A DNA stretch of 60,000 nt from Symsagittifera roscoffensis (taxonomy: Eukaryota > Xenacoelomorpha > Acoela > Convolutidae): assembly GCF_963678635.1 (NCBI RefSeq), contig NC_087064.1:52906684-52966683 (forward strand). Direction: 5' to 3'. Below, one piece after another: positions 11,078 to 22,430 of this stretch. The notes beneath the pieces are model-generated. The model saw only the letters and a program-made list of their open reading frames with translations, did not search any database and was not told where the DNA came from. Positions within the stretch are counted from its first letter, which is position 1, and every line of letters starts with the position of its first letter. Both the position numbers and the translations under genes were made by a program.

Positions 11078-11895
11078 TCTCAAGTTGGGCAGAACAGGTA
11101 TCGTTAAAATCCACATTACATTATAGGAGATAAGTGTAAAATTGGATAAGCGAAATCCCCCGGTTTTGAGGAACGTTTTTAGTTGAGCAGGCCTGGAGAC
11201 AGGTCTACGGTTTTCTCTTGAGAGTTTTAGCACCCGGCGCTTAAGGTAATTTTAGGCTTAAGAAGGGGGCTAAAAAGGGGGGAGGTTAGAAGGGGGGCTG
11301 GTTAGGTTAGAGGTTGGCGGTTGCAAATTGTACAAAAGGGGGAAATTAGAGTAACTAATTAATCGACATCGTTGATTTAGTTACATTAGTCATTAACACG
11401 CGTTGGTAATAATAGGTGGATATCCAAATTTAAACTCGAGTTAAGGCAGTTACCCTGGTCGGATTGGTAGGGGGGAACGGACATAGAAAATTTTTGAGAG
11501 ATCCGATAAGATAATTAGTTGGGGGGAGGAAAACGCGTGGCAATTAGGTACCAGACATTTTTTCGATAGAAGGTAGACATTTGTCACCTTTGAATTTTAG
11601 GTGGGTTCATCTCTCTGTTTTTATTATATTTACTTGTTTAGATTTCTGGTTGCATTTTGGTGAGGATTTGCGATTGGTTTTTATACAAACAGGTGATCAC
11701 AAGATACCTGCGCACAAGTTTTGGTTTCAAGTTGCTTGGAACAGAAAAAAAAGGGGGGGTCATTATTTGGCCATCAAGAGAGGGTTTTGGGAAAACTTTT
11801 ACTAGAGCTTGAGTGGTGGTACAAGGTACAGTGAATCAAGAAGTCCCTACAACGAAGAAGAAGGAGGTCCCACCGCTCAAACACTTGTTAACTGT

Positions 11896-12636
11896 TTTGG
11901 GACAGTGCCAAAGAAGTCTTGGGACAGTACCAGAGAGGTCTTGGGACAGTGCCAAAGAAGTCTTGGGACAGTGCAGTCTGGGGAGAGTCTTGGGACAGTG
12001 CAGTCCTGGGATAGTCTTGGACCAGAGCAGTCTTGGTACAGTCTTGGGACAGTACAGCCTTGAGACAGTACAGTCTTGGGACGGCACAGTCTTGGGACAG
12101 TGGTCTTGGGATAGTGGTCTTGGGACAGTGGTCTTGGGACAGTGGTCTTGGGACAGTGGTCTTGGGACAGTGGCCTTGGGACAGTGGTCCTGGGACAGTG
12201 GTCTTGGGACAGTGGTCTTGGGACAGTAGCCTTGGGACAGTAGTCTTGGGACAGTAGCCTTGGGACACTGGTCTTGGGATAGTAGCCTTGGGACACTAGT
12301 CTTGGGACAGTAGTCTTGGGACACTAGCCTTGGGACAGTAGCCTTGGGACAGTAGTCTTGGGACAGTAGTCTTGGGACAGTAGCCTTGGGACAGTAGTCT
12401 TGGGACACTAGCCTGGGGACACTAGTCTTGGGACAGTAGTCTTGGGACACTAGGCTTGGGACAGTAGTCTTGGGACAGTCTTGGGACAGTGGTCCTGGGA
12501 TAGTACTCTCGGGAAAGGGGTCTTGGGACACTGAAAAAAAGTACTGGGACAGTACCGAACATTCTTGGGACAGTAGAAAGAAGCCTGGGACGGTACAAAG
12601 AAGAGTAGGGACGGTAACTGGAAGTCTTGGGACGGT
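11896..12636 (+). repeat. 14-bp minisatellite in the leader of the giant element
   Basis: The core unit is CTTGGGACAGTGGT with variants ending TAGC, TAGT and CTAGT. It runs almost uninterrupted from about 12089 to 12500 (near 28 units), with looser and longer-spaced versions on both sides. Because 14 is not a multiple of 3 and the unit lacks stops in most registers, long open frames appear on both strands, including a serine-glutamine and cysteine-proline-rich one on the minus strand. I do not regard these as genes. Confidence 0.95.
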
Positions 12637-12881
12637 ATAAAAATTGGAGTAAAATTACAATAAGTATTTTAAGACAGAATTAAAACAGAACAAGACTAGT
12701 CGGAACCCGGTACGGTTAAGACCACAAATAAAGAAAGTTTCTCGAAAGGTTTTGAAAGAGAACTGGGAACATCGTTTTTATCACGTTGTATATTTTCTTT
12801 TAATAATTTTTCCACAAAAGATTTTAATAATTTTATTATCAATATTTTTTTTATTAAAAGTAATATTGTAAATAGGAGCAA

Positions 12882-14231
12882 TTGCAAATAGAAATAATGA
12901 GACGGAGTAGGGTACCGGTGCTCGAAAAAAGGTCAACTGGATCAAACACGAAATATAACTCGTCGCTGCGCGGAACGACATCAATGGGCCAAAAGAAGAC
13001 AAAAGATAACTTTTCAGTTAGTATGGTCAGCACGAGGAGTAGTACTGAGAACAAGACGAGAGAAGGTGCTAAAGACAAACAGGCGGAGCACACAATTGAA
13101 ATCGATCTAGAGACACCAGACCAGAGCGTAGATGAAGTGGAGAAGAAGACAACGGAATCCACACCGATGCCCCATATGGAAGATCAAAATCCAAAAACCG
13201 TGGAGTTTTCGCCGATAGACGCGTTTGAAGACACAACAGGCAATACCCGAGGAACGGTGAAAGACGACTCCCGAGTAAAGAAGACATCTTTTACAGAAAA
13301 GTTGGCGATGATGGTCGGAATGAAATCGAGAGACAACACGGCCGAAGAATCAAAAACTGAAAGAGCACGAACATTTGGGACAGTGAGCACGAAGGCGACA
13401 GAAGCCTACCTAAAGGAAGAACAAGGCAGAACGGAAGCGACAGCCGAAAACAAGACAACGGCTGATCATGAAACAGCTACTCTTGAGCTTGGCGACCTGA
13501 TGACAAAACTAAATCAGATCGACAAAAAACTAAAGTACAGTGAGGAAGATAGAGACTTAATAAGGAAAGAGTTGAAATACAACAAACACGAGTATCTGGA
13601 TAGTTATTTTAACCTGGCTAAGGCGACAGACGAGAGACTCCAGCAGATGTCGGACAAGGTAGATGCCACCAATGAAGAACGAGATAAGAACATCAAAAAA
13701 GATATGCAACAGTTGAAAAACCGATATGATGATGTCAACAGCCAATTAGGTAGCCTGGAAAAGAGAATGGACACAATGAACAGGAATCAGGCCGAAAGTT
13801 CGTGTGCAATACAGGCGAAATTGGATGCAATCTTGAGAAATTCTACCTCACAAGAAAGACCGGCAGCGGATCGCACGCAAGGCACCAGAGTTGACTTTGT
13901 GGAACCACAAAGGAACAAACGGCAATCGACACCGTTGCCTTTAAACCGGGATGCGGTACGCATAGCACCAACGGCTGCTAAAACAATCATGAAAAATGGA
14001 ACATCAAACACAATGAGTGGTCCGGGGGACTCAACAGCTAACAGCAACGCAGGTCCGGATGCCATGACGTGGGCAAGCACTTGGGAGATGATGAACAGGA
14101 CTCTAGAGGCCTTCGCCACGAGGAACACTGACTCGAGCGATAGGAGAGACGGAAATCAAGAAAAACTTTCAAGAAGCCAAAAGAATTCAAAGACGACTCC
14201 GATAGATGCATTGACACTTGGGTGGAAGTGA
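12882..14231 (+). pseudogene. gag: Gag amino-terminal part, giant element
   Basis: An open frame of 449 codons, rich in K, E, T and S. Residues 1-190 are low-complexity and charged. About residues 195-315 form heptad-like helices (LGDLMTKLNQIDKKL..., then DDVNSQLGSLEKRMDTM), suggesting a coiled coil for Gag assembly. After about codon 420 the true coding frame moves to the next one: near 14155-14230 the alternative frame reads PKEFKDDSD and DTWVEVMRLH and runs on into the capsid-like part. The start is the first ATG (12882). A second in-frame ATG 15 bases later is equally possible. It lies directly after the long leader and before the capsid-like and pol frames. Confidence 0.8.
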
Positions 14232-14959
14232 TGAGATTACACCTAGAGCAAGATAACTTAAATGATGAAAGACAAGCATGCACAGCCATACTCAGCAACT
14301 TGGAAGTCACGGCATTAAAATGCGTGGTTGCAAAGAAAGAAGAAGAACGCGATACCGCGGACAAAATCTTCGAAATATTGCTGAATCGATTCGGGTCAGG
14401 CATGAAGGGTCACCAAGCGATGATGCGATTTGAAAAGAGAAGGCAGAGGGACGATGAGTCAATTGATCGGTTCCTAGATGACCTTGAGAGCTTGAGAAGA
14501 AGGAGTGATCCAGAGGAGTCGACAAACAGAAGAAACTTTAGCATTGCCTCGAAGTTCATTGATGGGGTAAAAAGTGATGACTTAAGAACAATGTTAGCAA
14601 CATACTACACATTGTCGAAAGACAGCGCACCGACCCCAGAAGAAATGAGATATAAATCAAGGGAATACATGCTGATGAAGCCCAAGAAATACTCATATTC
14701 AGAAAACAGGAACACGCAAGGGGGAAGCCAACCTCAGAGATTGTCATGGTACAAGCCTAGAGATGACATGGACAAGCGCAGATCATGCGCGAACTGCGGG
14801 TCGGCGGATCACCACGTGGCTGACTGCACAACATACAAACAAAGCATGAAGAGTCTAGGATACGCACCGGATGAGGAGGACATGAGCCAGATGGAGGAAC
14901 ACGAGTACTATAGTGGCTTAATCATCAAGATAGGCGCGAGATGCTTCTTCTGTAATTAA
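14160..14959 (+). pseudogene. gag: Gag capsid-like part and zinc knuckles, giant element
   Basis: The frame from about 14160 contains DTWVEVMRLHLEQ and then a retrotransposon-gag capsid pattern (KIFEILLNRFGSG, ESIDRFLDDLESL, SKFIDGVKSDDLR). The first zinc knuckle, CANCGSADHHVADC, is CX2CX4HX4C and lies at 14786-14827. A second knuckle begins CFFCN and is broken by TAA at 14957-14959. The same frame continues after the stop with EGHFRMDC, which would complete the knuckle. The stop therefore looks like a point mutation of a glutamine codon, though readthrough cannot be excluded. The decayed relative near 52000-52560 has a similar capsid region. Confidence 0.85.
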
Positions 14960-16779
14960 GAAGGGCACTTCAGAATGGATTGTCCCTTGTTCTGGGAAGC
15001 GGTCAAGGACCAGAGTCACCCCAAACATAAGTTGGCATTAGCGGCGGTGCAGAATCAGCGGAATAGACAAAACGAGTTTGAATCTAGGAAATTAGGAGCA
15101 CCAAGCACGGAATTGCCGACGAAAACAGTGAAAGCTGTAACACATGTTAATGGTGCGATAGAATCCGCAGCCGGGAAAGAAATAGAGCAACGACTAAAGC
15201 AGGAGATCCAAAGACAGAATTTCAACGAAGCATTAACTGGATCAAAGCCAACACCAGAGGCTGTACCGGGCTCGACGAAGACCGGGAATTGTAACACTGT
15301 AAAAATGGTGACGGGAAAGCCATTCGGCATATCGAAAATCGGGGCTAGAATAATGTCGATAATCACAGTGGGCGGCCACGAGGTAACCAGAAACTTGAGC
15401 GAACCGAGCGACCAGACAATAATGCACATTGACGTGTACGCAGATTACTTGAGTTGTATAAGCCCACAAACGACTTCTAGAGCGTTGAGAGCACTACTCA
15501 CGAGAGGGGGCAGCAAGTCGGTACGTGTTTATAACAGGCATACTGAAGCTTATGGTCCACACGAGTTGATGCTAAATATAGATGGAATCAACATCTATAC
15601 CAAGACAATGATAACATGTGACGAAGACCTAATTGGGCAAATCTACGTAGGGAAAGGCGAGTTGAAAGTGAGATCGATTGGACACTGCGCCATGCTTGAA
15701 GAAGATGCGATGCACATCGGGACGGAGGCAGATGTGACAGGGCACGTGCTAGACATAAGTGGCAAAAAGACTCAGTTACGTGGGTTACTTGATACGGGAG
15801 CAGTCTTGAGCGTCATACCAATCGAAACTTGGGAACGAATGGGCTTTAACAAAGGTGATTTGATAGACTCGAGAATACGGCTGTCAGCTGTAAACAAAGG
15901 GGCCCTTCGGGTGCTGGGCAGGACGCCGATAATAGCCCTCAATTTGGGGGAACGTAACCTGTGGATGAGCTTTCTCGTGGTAGAAAACCTAGATGAATCT
16001 GACCAATTCATTTTGGGCAGAGACTTCATCAGGAATTTCGATGTAGCGATTGATCTAAATAACGCAATGTTCAGGATACGGAACCCGGATAGGAGGTACG
16101 CAATCAAACCGGTAAATTTAATAATGGCAAATGAAACCAAAGCACCGGTATTCTTGAGTAGGAGGGTGAGGTTAAAGGCGAATGAAGCGGCAATCGTAGG
16201 CTTGAGGATGAAAAATTACAATGAACTAAGTGACAACAAGCAAGTGTGTATAGTTCCGAATCCTAATAGTCAAAGTGCTGCTGTTTTAGGAAGATCCTTC
16301 TCGATAACGAAGAGCGGCCTCTGCGTCAGTGTCTTGTTGAATACTCTTGATATAGCGATCACGATACAGAGAGGGAGGAAACTGGGATATGCTTTACCGG
16401 TTAAAACCCGATATGAAACAACAGAGAACTCAAAACAAAATGAAGTTGTTGATTGTCCCAATCATAGGGACAAAATTTGTATCTTGAGACGATTGCAGAA
16501 AATAAAAGATTCTTCAGGTCTTGTTAAGTCAGAAACGGACGATGGGCTGTCGAGCTGTTCGAACTTTCCAGAGCGGCCCACACTAGATGAAATGCAAACT
16601 GATAAACCGGTTCTGCCGGAGATTGAACATTTGAGGGGCAAACTGACAGATGAACAGCTCGAAGCCATCAAGGACGTACTAGAGCGGAACGAAGAAGTTT
16701 TTTCGAGGCATAAAGCGGATATCGGGTGTTGTAATTTCGTTGACCATGAAATAGAACTTGAGGAGAACGCGGTACCGCA
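14960..16779 (+). pseudogene. pol: Nucleocapsid end, spacer and retropepsin, giant element
   Basis: Same frame as the preceding gag part, starting directly after the TAA. It opens with the second half of zinc knuckle 2. A linker of about 250 residues follows, then an aspartic protease: RGLLDTGAVLSVIP with the active-site Asp at codon 273 counted from the ATG at 14975, and the second conserved block ILGRDFIRNFDVAIDL about 75 residues later. After it comes the conserved run into the RT (HKADIGCCNFVDHEIEL). The frame fails at about 16779. By comparison with the decayed relative (near 54800-54870), roughly 28 bp are missing there. The frame is open to 16822, but the last codons are out of register. 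Confidence 0.87.
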
Positions 16780-16989
16780 CACAAATCGGAGGCGTGTAGA
16801 AAAGAAATCGAGACGTTACTAGAGTATGACATGATAGAACCATCCAAGTCACCGTGGGCATGTGGAGTAGTGATGGCCAAAAAGAAAGGCGACCAGTTGA
16901 GGTTTTGTTGTGACTTTCGATACCTGAACTCCGTCACGATGAAGGATGCCTATCCCATACCTAGGATTGATGAGAGCCTCTCGAATTAG
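16780..16989 (+). pseudogene. pol: Reverse transcriptase, fingers fragment, giant element
   Basis: About 69 codons in a new frame contain the first RT blocks: EYDMIEPSKSPWACGVV, then LRFCCDFRYLNSVT and DAYPIPRIDESL. The fragment ends at a TAG created by a one-base loss at about 16984-16988. It has no start codon of its own and is a piece of the same pol polyprotein. Confidence 0.85.
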
Positions 16990-17936
16990 GTGATGCAAAA
17001 TTTTTTACGACTCTTGATTTAGGCTCGGCCTTCTGGCAGGTACCACTAAGGAAGCAGGACAGGGACAAGACAGGGTTTGCCTGCGAGTTGGGTCTGTTTC
17101 AATGGAAACGGATGCCGTTTGGACTTTGCAATGCCACAGCCACGTTTCAGCGGTTGATGGCACACGCGCTGATAGGCGTGACGAAGAAGTATGGCAATCT
17201 GGTAATGTGCTACGTGGATGACGTAGTAATAGCGACGCCCACACTAGAAGACCACATTGAGAGACTTGACGAAGTGTTTGCATGCATGAAAAGGTCGGGG
17301 CTAAAGTGTAAACCATCAAAGTGCGAGATACTCAAGGACTCAATAAAATACTTGGGCAGGATGGTAGACAAGCACGGCATCAGACCTGATCCGGACGCCG
17401 TGGAAGCAGTCCTAACCTGGAAATCACCGAAGACAGAGCACCAGTTGATGAGCTTCCTGGGTTTCGCTAACTATTATAGAGAGTTCATCAAAGGCTATGC
17501 GGACAAGGTATACCCGATGCAACAATTAATGAGACACAAGGGCAAGAAGTTCACGTGGAACAACGCAGCAGAAGAGTCATTCCAGAGAATAAAGAAAGAG
17601 CTATGTGAGGCACCAGTACTGGGTATGCCGACTGAGAAAGGGATGTACGTGCTGGACACGGATGCGTCGGTAGTCGCGATTTCTGGAGTTCTCCATCAAG
17701 AACAAGAATGGAATGGGAAGACAGTCTTGAGACCAATAGCGTACGGGAGCAAAGTCCTAAGTGACACGGAAATGAAGTACGGAGCACCGAAAGCAGAGAT
17801 GTTCGCGGTGGTTACTTTTGTCGAGAAATACAGGGCATACCTGGGCAGTGAGCCATTCAAGTTGCGAGTCGACAACAGAGCACTGAGCTGGATGAAAACG
17901 TACTCAATGGCCAAAGTTACATTGGGAGGTGGATAG
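16986..17936 (+). pseudogene. pol: Reverse transcriptase palm and RNase H, giant element
   Basis: The frame is open from 16986 (TTLDLGSAFWQVPL), which carries the first catalytic aspartate. FQWKRMPFGLCNATATFQ and the YVDD motif (17211-17222) follow, then the thumb (KYLGRMVDKHGIRPD, FLGFANYYREF). RNase H follows from about 17640 (VLDTDASVVAISG, then RPIAYGSKVLS and LRVDNRALSWM). A frameshift at about 17912-17916 ends this piece inside RNase H. The sequence is a clear Ty3/gypsy RT. All catalytic residues visible in this piece are present. Confidence 0.9.
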
Positions 17937-19342
17937 TTCGCCTGGACGGATACAACATGACAATTGAGCATAGAACACGAGATAAACATCACAATGCCGA
18001 CAGCTTGAGTAAGAAGACGGAGTTCTATGAGAGACAAGAGCAAAGAGAGGCAGACAGACCTGAAATCAAAGATGGCTTCTCCTTCATGGACAAGGAAACG
18101 TACGACAGTCTTCCACTCACGAGATGGCTGGACAAATCAGGCAAACCGATTGAAGATCATCCTGAATTACCTAAAGAACCTCCAGGAAAGACCATCTTGA
18201 AGAAGAGCAGAAGGATTCCGATAGAGATAATACTCAAGTCGAAGATCGTGAGGGAGACGCTCAAGGCAAAAGGCTATGATCTTAACCAGGTAGAAGCGGG
18301 AACTGCACAGATAGATGATGACTTAATGAGGTTGCTCGAGAAACCATCAGATGATAAGCCCGTGATCCAAGAGAAGGGTCAAGAGGAACCGGAAGTCACT
18401 ATACTTCGGAGAAAAGAAACAGTGAACAATACTGACTCCTCAAGAGGAAGCGTCACTGACAGCAAAGATGTTGTGCGGTCACTAGTTGACAAAATCCCCG
18501 AAAACATTCTGGAGCAGACCAAGGTTAGGAAAAAGAAAGTGGCGTTCAAAGAAGATACTGAACACCTGGGACTAGGTCAAGAGTCCGGGGAGTGGTCCAT
18601 GTTCACGGAAGAAGAAACCGGAGAAGGAAAATTGTCCGGTGAAGAATGGGATGAAGACTCGGATGAGAGCAGCGAAAACCAAGACAGTCTGTGCATGATA
18701 TTGGCGGAAGAGAAGATAAGGCACCACGACAGGGAGTTACAGACGGATCCATCTTCAGGAACGTACAATCTGGACATACAGGATATACGAGGTGGTGAAG
18801 AACTTGAGAAAATTGCGGTTTCAAGGAAGCCATTCAGGGAACTATCATGCAACTCAAACGTCAGAACGAATCTGGTGCCAGAAGATGATATAAAAATCGT
18901 GAAAAGGATGATATGCGTGAAGCTGAGTGATGACATCCACAACCCTGGTGAGATGAATGGACAGATCATGGCGCTAAAGGAGCATGTCAAGGCGAGATAT
19001 AGGCTGTCAGACCTAATAAGAGCCCAAAAGAATGACAAAATGACAAGTAACCTATCCAAATGGATCCAGTCGGGGGTCAAGGAGAAGGGGGAACTCGAGG
19101 AAGACAGCTACAAGATCTTGAGCCAGTTCTACAAAGAAAAGAAAGACTTACTCTACCACACAGCTGATGGGGTGGTAGCATGCAAGAGGAAAGATGAGGA
19201 GAAGATATTACACAAACACAACCTCATCATACTACCACAATTGTATCAAACGGAGGTGCTTTTCAGATCGCACGACCAGATGGGGCACCAGGGGATAGAT
19301 AAAGTACAACAAAGGATACTTCACAGGTTTGATTGGCCATGA
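17912..19342 (+). pseudogene. pol: RNase H end, acidic spacer and integrase zinc domain, giant element
   Basis: It resumes with YIGRWIVRLDGY and then HRTRDKHHNADSLSKK, the last RNase H block. A spacer of about 330 residues rich in E, D, K and S separates RNase H from integrase. This is longer than in ordinary gypsy elements. Near the end, ILPQLYQTEVLFRSHDQMGHQG carries the two histidines of the HH-CC domain. A TGA at 19340-19342 interrupts directly after HRFDWP. The next frame continues in register with the two cysteines, so this is a simple nonsense change, probably from a glycine codon. Confidence 0.87.
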
Positions 19343-21583
19343 ATGAGAAAAGCTTGCGAGAGATGGGTGAATGCCTGCCTGGCATGCCTCCAGGTAAAAG
19401 ACCCAAGGAAGATGAAGTTCCCCCTCAAGTCCGTCGAGAGCTCAGAGTTCAATAAAGTGGTGCAGATAGACCATCAAAAAATCTGCATGACGGAGTCAGG
19501 ATATAACCAGATACTGGTTATAATAGATCACTTCACAAAGTTGGCGGAAGCGGTTCCGTGCCAGACGGCCTCGGCCGAGGAGACATGTGATCATCTGATA
19601 ACGCATTGGATATCGCGGTATGGTTGTCCAATGACTTTCCAGTCGGACAACGGCAAAGCTTTTGTGGGGGACTTGACAAAAGAATTGATGAGGAGATCGC
19701 ACATTGCTCAAGCACACTCGACGACCTACCATCCACAGACCAATGGGTTGGTAGAGAGACAGAACAGGACACTGGTCAACATGTTAAGGGTGTACTGCTC
19801 AAGATACATGACGGACTGGGATAAATACCTGCCACAGGTAGTAGGGGCTTACAACAGTACACAGCACTCAACGACGGGCATCAGTCCTTTCATGATGTTG
19901 ACGGGCAGGGAGAGAGCAATGATTCTGACAGTCTTTTACCCGGAATACGAGGGGAAAAGGACGTCGCCTCAGGCATACGTGAAAGAAGCGATCAAAAGAC
20001 TACAGGAGCTAAACAAGCTATGCAGGAGGAACACGGCGCAAGCGCAAATGAGACAACGCAGAAAATATGACAAAAAAATATTACAAGCAAAGCCATATGA
20101 AGTGGGCCAATACGTGTGGGTCTTCCAAAATGTCATACCTCCCAAGGGAACAAAGAAACTACTCAAGAAGTGGAGGGGACCATTCATGATAACGGAAGTA
20201 CATCAACAAGGACGGTTCTACCGCTTGAGTACTGGGCGAGCAGCACATTATGAAAATCTGAAGCCTCACGTCCCGTCCCCGGAGGACTGGTGCATATCTA
20301 AGGACATGGAGGGTCTCGAGTACCTGGTGGTAGAGCCAGCGTGTGAAGTGAATGAAAAAGGCACCAGAGAGAAAAATGATGGTAATGAGAACTTGAGTTT
20401 GGACGACAATGAAAAGATAGAGGTGGAGTCTGAAGCAGGATCGTTTGTAGAAGAAGACTGGAACGACCCGGAGCAAGATGAGGTGCCAAACTGGATGGAG
20501 CCAGATCGACCAATACCACCGGGAACCAGGACTGGCAATCGTAAACGGACCGGCATGAGGTACAACAGATACGGGGATGACTTCTTGATCGATAAGATAC
20601 AGCCAGACAAATTGGGCGAGGAACTACTGAGTGCAGGCGAACTGGAAGCCGAAGAGGAATGGCAGGTCATTGACAATGGTGGACACTATCCGCAGGAAGA
20701 CTACTCGACACCAGAATTAGAGACGGATCTCGAACAGAGTGAGATAGAGAGGAGGGAGAAGACGAACCTGAGGATACTAGAGTGGATGCGCGATGTCAAA
20801 GACGAGAGCCACGAAGGACAAAGCATTCAACAAGTCGATGTATCAGCGGCAAATTACATGAAGACAGAGGACCCTCTTTTCGGATGGACGGCAACAGACA
20901 GGCCACTGGACATTCCTCAGGACAATTCAGACCCGACAACATCGACGGGGACGTCGATAAATATTTTTGTCCGGGGAGGAGGGGTAGGACTTACCAACAC
21001 CGAAAATTTGATGATAAAGAAGCTCAAGGAAGTGAGAGAAACAAGCGAATTGGAACTGGAAGAAGAAGAGCCGGAGCCTACCATAAGTCGGAATTTCAAA
21101 ACGAAATTCGAAATACCCAATGAGTACTCGGAAAACATCATGATAACGGATAGCGACTTCATCCTGTCAAACAGGACTAGCGCGATCTGCATCACGGCGG
21201 ACATGAGTTTCAAATCAAGATTGGAAGCTGACTTCAAAAGAGAGTACCAGAACGTGGAGTTTCTGTTCAGACAGAGACCAGGACTGGGAGGGATGGCAGC
21301 GCTTCCACCATCAGTAGCACAAGTCCCGGGCAAATATCTGTGCTTCCTAGTGACGAGGGTCAATGACAGGAACACAATTGATCCCGAACACGTGATGTTG
21401 GCACTAACAAGACTACGAGACTTCATGATTGAAAGAGGAATAACGGAGGTCTCAATGCCGGTGTATGACCCAAACAGGGGCAAATTGAGCTCAAGGGAAT
21501 TGTACGCTATCCTACACGTAGTCTTCGCGGAAACTGAGATGATAGTGTATCTTCACAAGAAATACTACTTGAGCATCGCCTGA
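19343..21583 (+). pseudogene. pol: Integrase core, GPY/F-type tail and macro-like domain, giant element
   Basis: 746 codons. The start completes the zinc domain (CLAC, near residue 18). The integrase core has D43 (QIDHQ), D102 (QSDNGKAF) and E138 (LVERQNR); the last two are 35 residues apart, as in the D,D-35-E family. A GPY/F-like module follows near residue 275 (KKWRGPFMITEV). About 300 acidic, low-complexity residues come next. Residues 605-746 match the macro-domain pattern: ICITADMSFK, a Gly-Ala strand, LCFLVTRV, a helix ALTRLRDFM, then EVSMPVYDPNRGKL and a final MIVYLHKKYY. The glycine loop that normally binds ADP-ribose is replaced by DPNRG, so binding is doubtful. The same domain follows integrase in the decayed relative at 59200-59580. 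Confidence 0.85.
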
Positions 21584-22076
21584 GTTGGGCACACGGGGGT
21601 CTCGAGTTGGGCGTGAGGGAGGAGTCTCGAGTTAGGTACTGGGGTGCGGCACAGGTAAAGGGATCTTAAGACGCGATTGGCATGACAATTGAATTTTAGA
21701 AGGATTAACGGTGCTAAAACATAAAATGAATCTGCATGCTTTTAAAGAAATTCCAATTGAATTGTTTTAAGTGGAATGAAAATGATAAGATTTTAACCAT
21801 ACTGGTAAAAGGGGGGTTTCTAGGTTAGGGACATGACATGTTAAGTCTCAATATGGTTTCTGTTTTCAGATCAAGTTTGAAACACAAGTTGAAAATCCAA
21901 CTATACTCAAGCGAGAGACAGAAAGGGAAATCTTGATTGAACTCGCGATAATCGACACCTGCAGCAAGTATTTGCAAGGGAACATTTCTAGAGAATTCTT
22001 GAGTTGGGTAATTCTTGAGTCGGTAAGGTAATTCTTGAGCTGGTTAATACTTGAATACATCCCGAAGTCACAGAGA
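21584..22076 (+). other. Spacer between pol and the downstream coding block
   Basis: No gene is visible. The spacer holds seven or more copies of CTYGAGTTGGG-like words (for example after 21583, near 21600-21635, and the triplet ATTCTTGAGTYGGTAA at 22000-22045). It also holds a strong splice-acceptor-like site at 21869. This layout would suit a spliced subgenomic RNA for the following genes. That is inference. Confidence 0.55.
21857..21869 (+). promoter_or_regulatory. Candidate splice acceptor for a subgenomic RNA
   Basis: TTTCTGTTTTCAG is a pyrimidine-rich tract ending in AG, about 210 bases before the first ATG of the downstream coding block. A possible partner is GAG|GTAAGG at 10045-10053 in the LTR. 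Not tested. Confidence 0.35.
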
Positions 22077-22430
22077 ATGGCAGACAGGTTCTGGAAATCC
22101 ATGCCCGCGGCCCTGAAGAAGCCTACTCTCGATGAGCTGTACAGACGCCTGAGGGAACTGGATTATACCCAGATAGACGAGAGAATGGCGGTAATGCTGA
22201 ATGCCATCCTCCAGTTGGAAGAACAGGGTGAGTGCAGGGAGTCTGCGACGGAGGCTGTCTTGATGGTCGGCTACACCACCGAGGGAATATCAAATCAGGA
22301 ACAGACCAGATGGTTGTCTTGGAATGTGGATGGAGGAGTAAAGGGCTTTGACTTGGCAAGGAATCCTGGCCTGAGTAACAATACCGAATATGGTGCAGGA
22401 GAATTCCCACTACCAACTAGGCCTTGGTGT
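22077..22430 (+). pseudogene. Start of the post-pol coding block, unrecognised domain
   Basis: The first good ATG is at 22077 (MADRFWKSMPAALKKP). About 110 codons follow, predicted mostly helical (LDELYRRLRELDY, then RMAVMLNAILQLEEQ), with a WLSWNVDGG segment. The frame is open to 22574, but after about 22380-22430 it turns into low-complexity shadow and the real coding moves to the next frame. I do not recognise the domain. It starts the block occupying the envelope position, yet has no signal peptide. Confidence 0.6.

Larger units (their letters stand above)
10394..12881 (+). other. Long untranslated leader of the giant element
   Basis: About 2.5 kb without a convincing gene between the 5' LTR and gag. 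It holds a 70-bp tandem repeat (10868-11077), several G-rich stretches (for example 11265-11345 and 11460-11525), copies of CTYGAGTT, and the 14-bp minisatellite (11896-12636). Just before gag (12780-12880) the sequence turns AT-rich. Leaders of this length occur in other large LTR elements and can carry packaging signals. Whether this one does is not shown. Confidence 0.75.

Noticed and set aside
11836-12531. Long open frames on both strands rich in S-Q-D and C-P-K (or glycine-glutamine-tryptophan) repeats
   Set aside because: They lie wholly within the 14-bp minisatellite; a repeat whose length is not a multiple of three and which lacks stops opens several frames at once.
10868-12636. CRISPR-like array
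   Set aside because: The repeats are directly adjacent with no unique spacers, and the genome is that of an animal.
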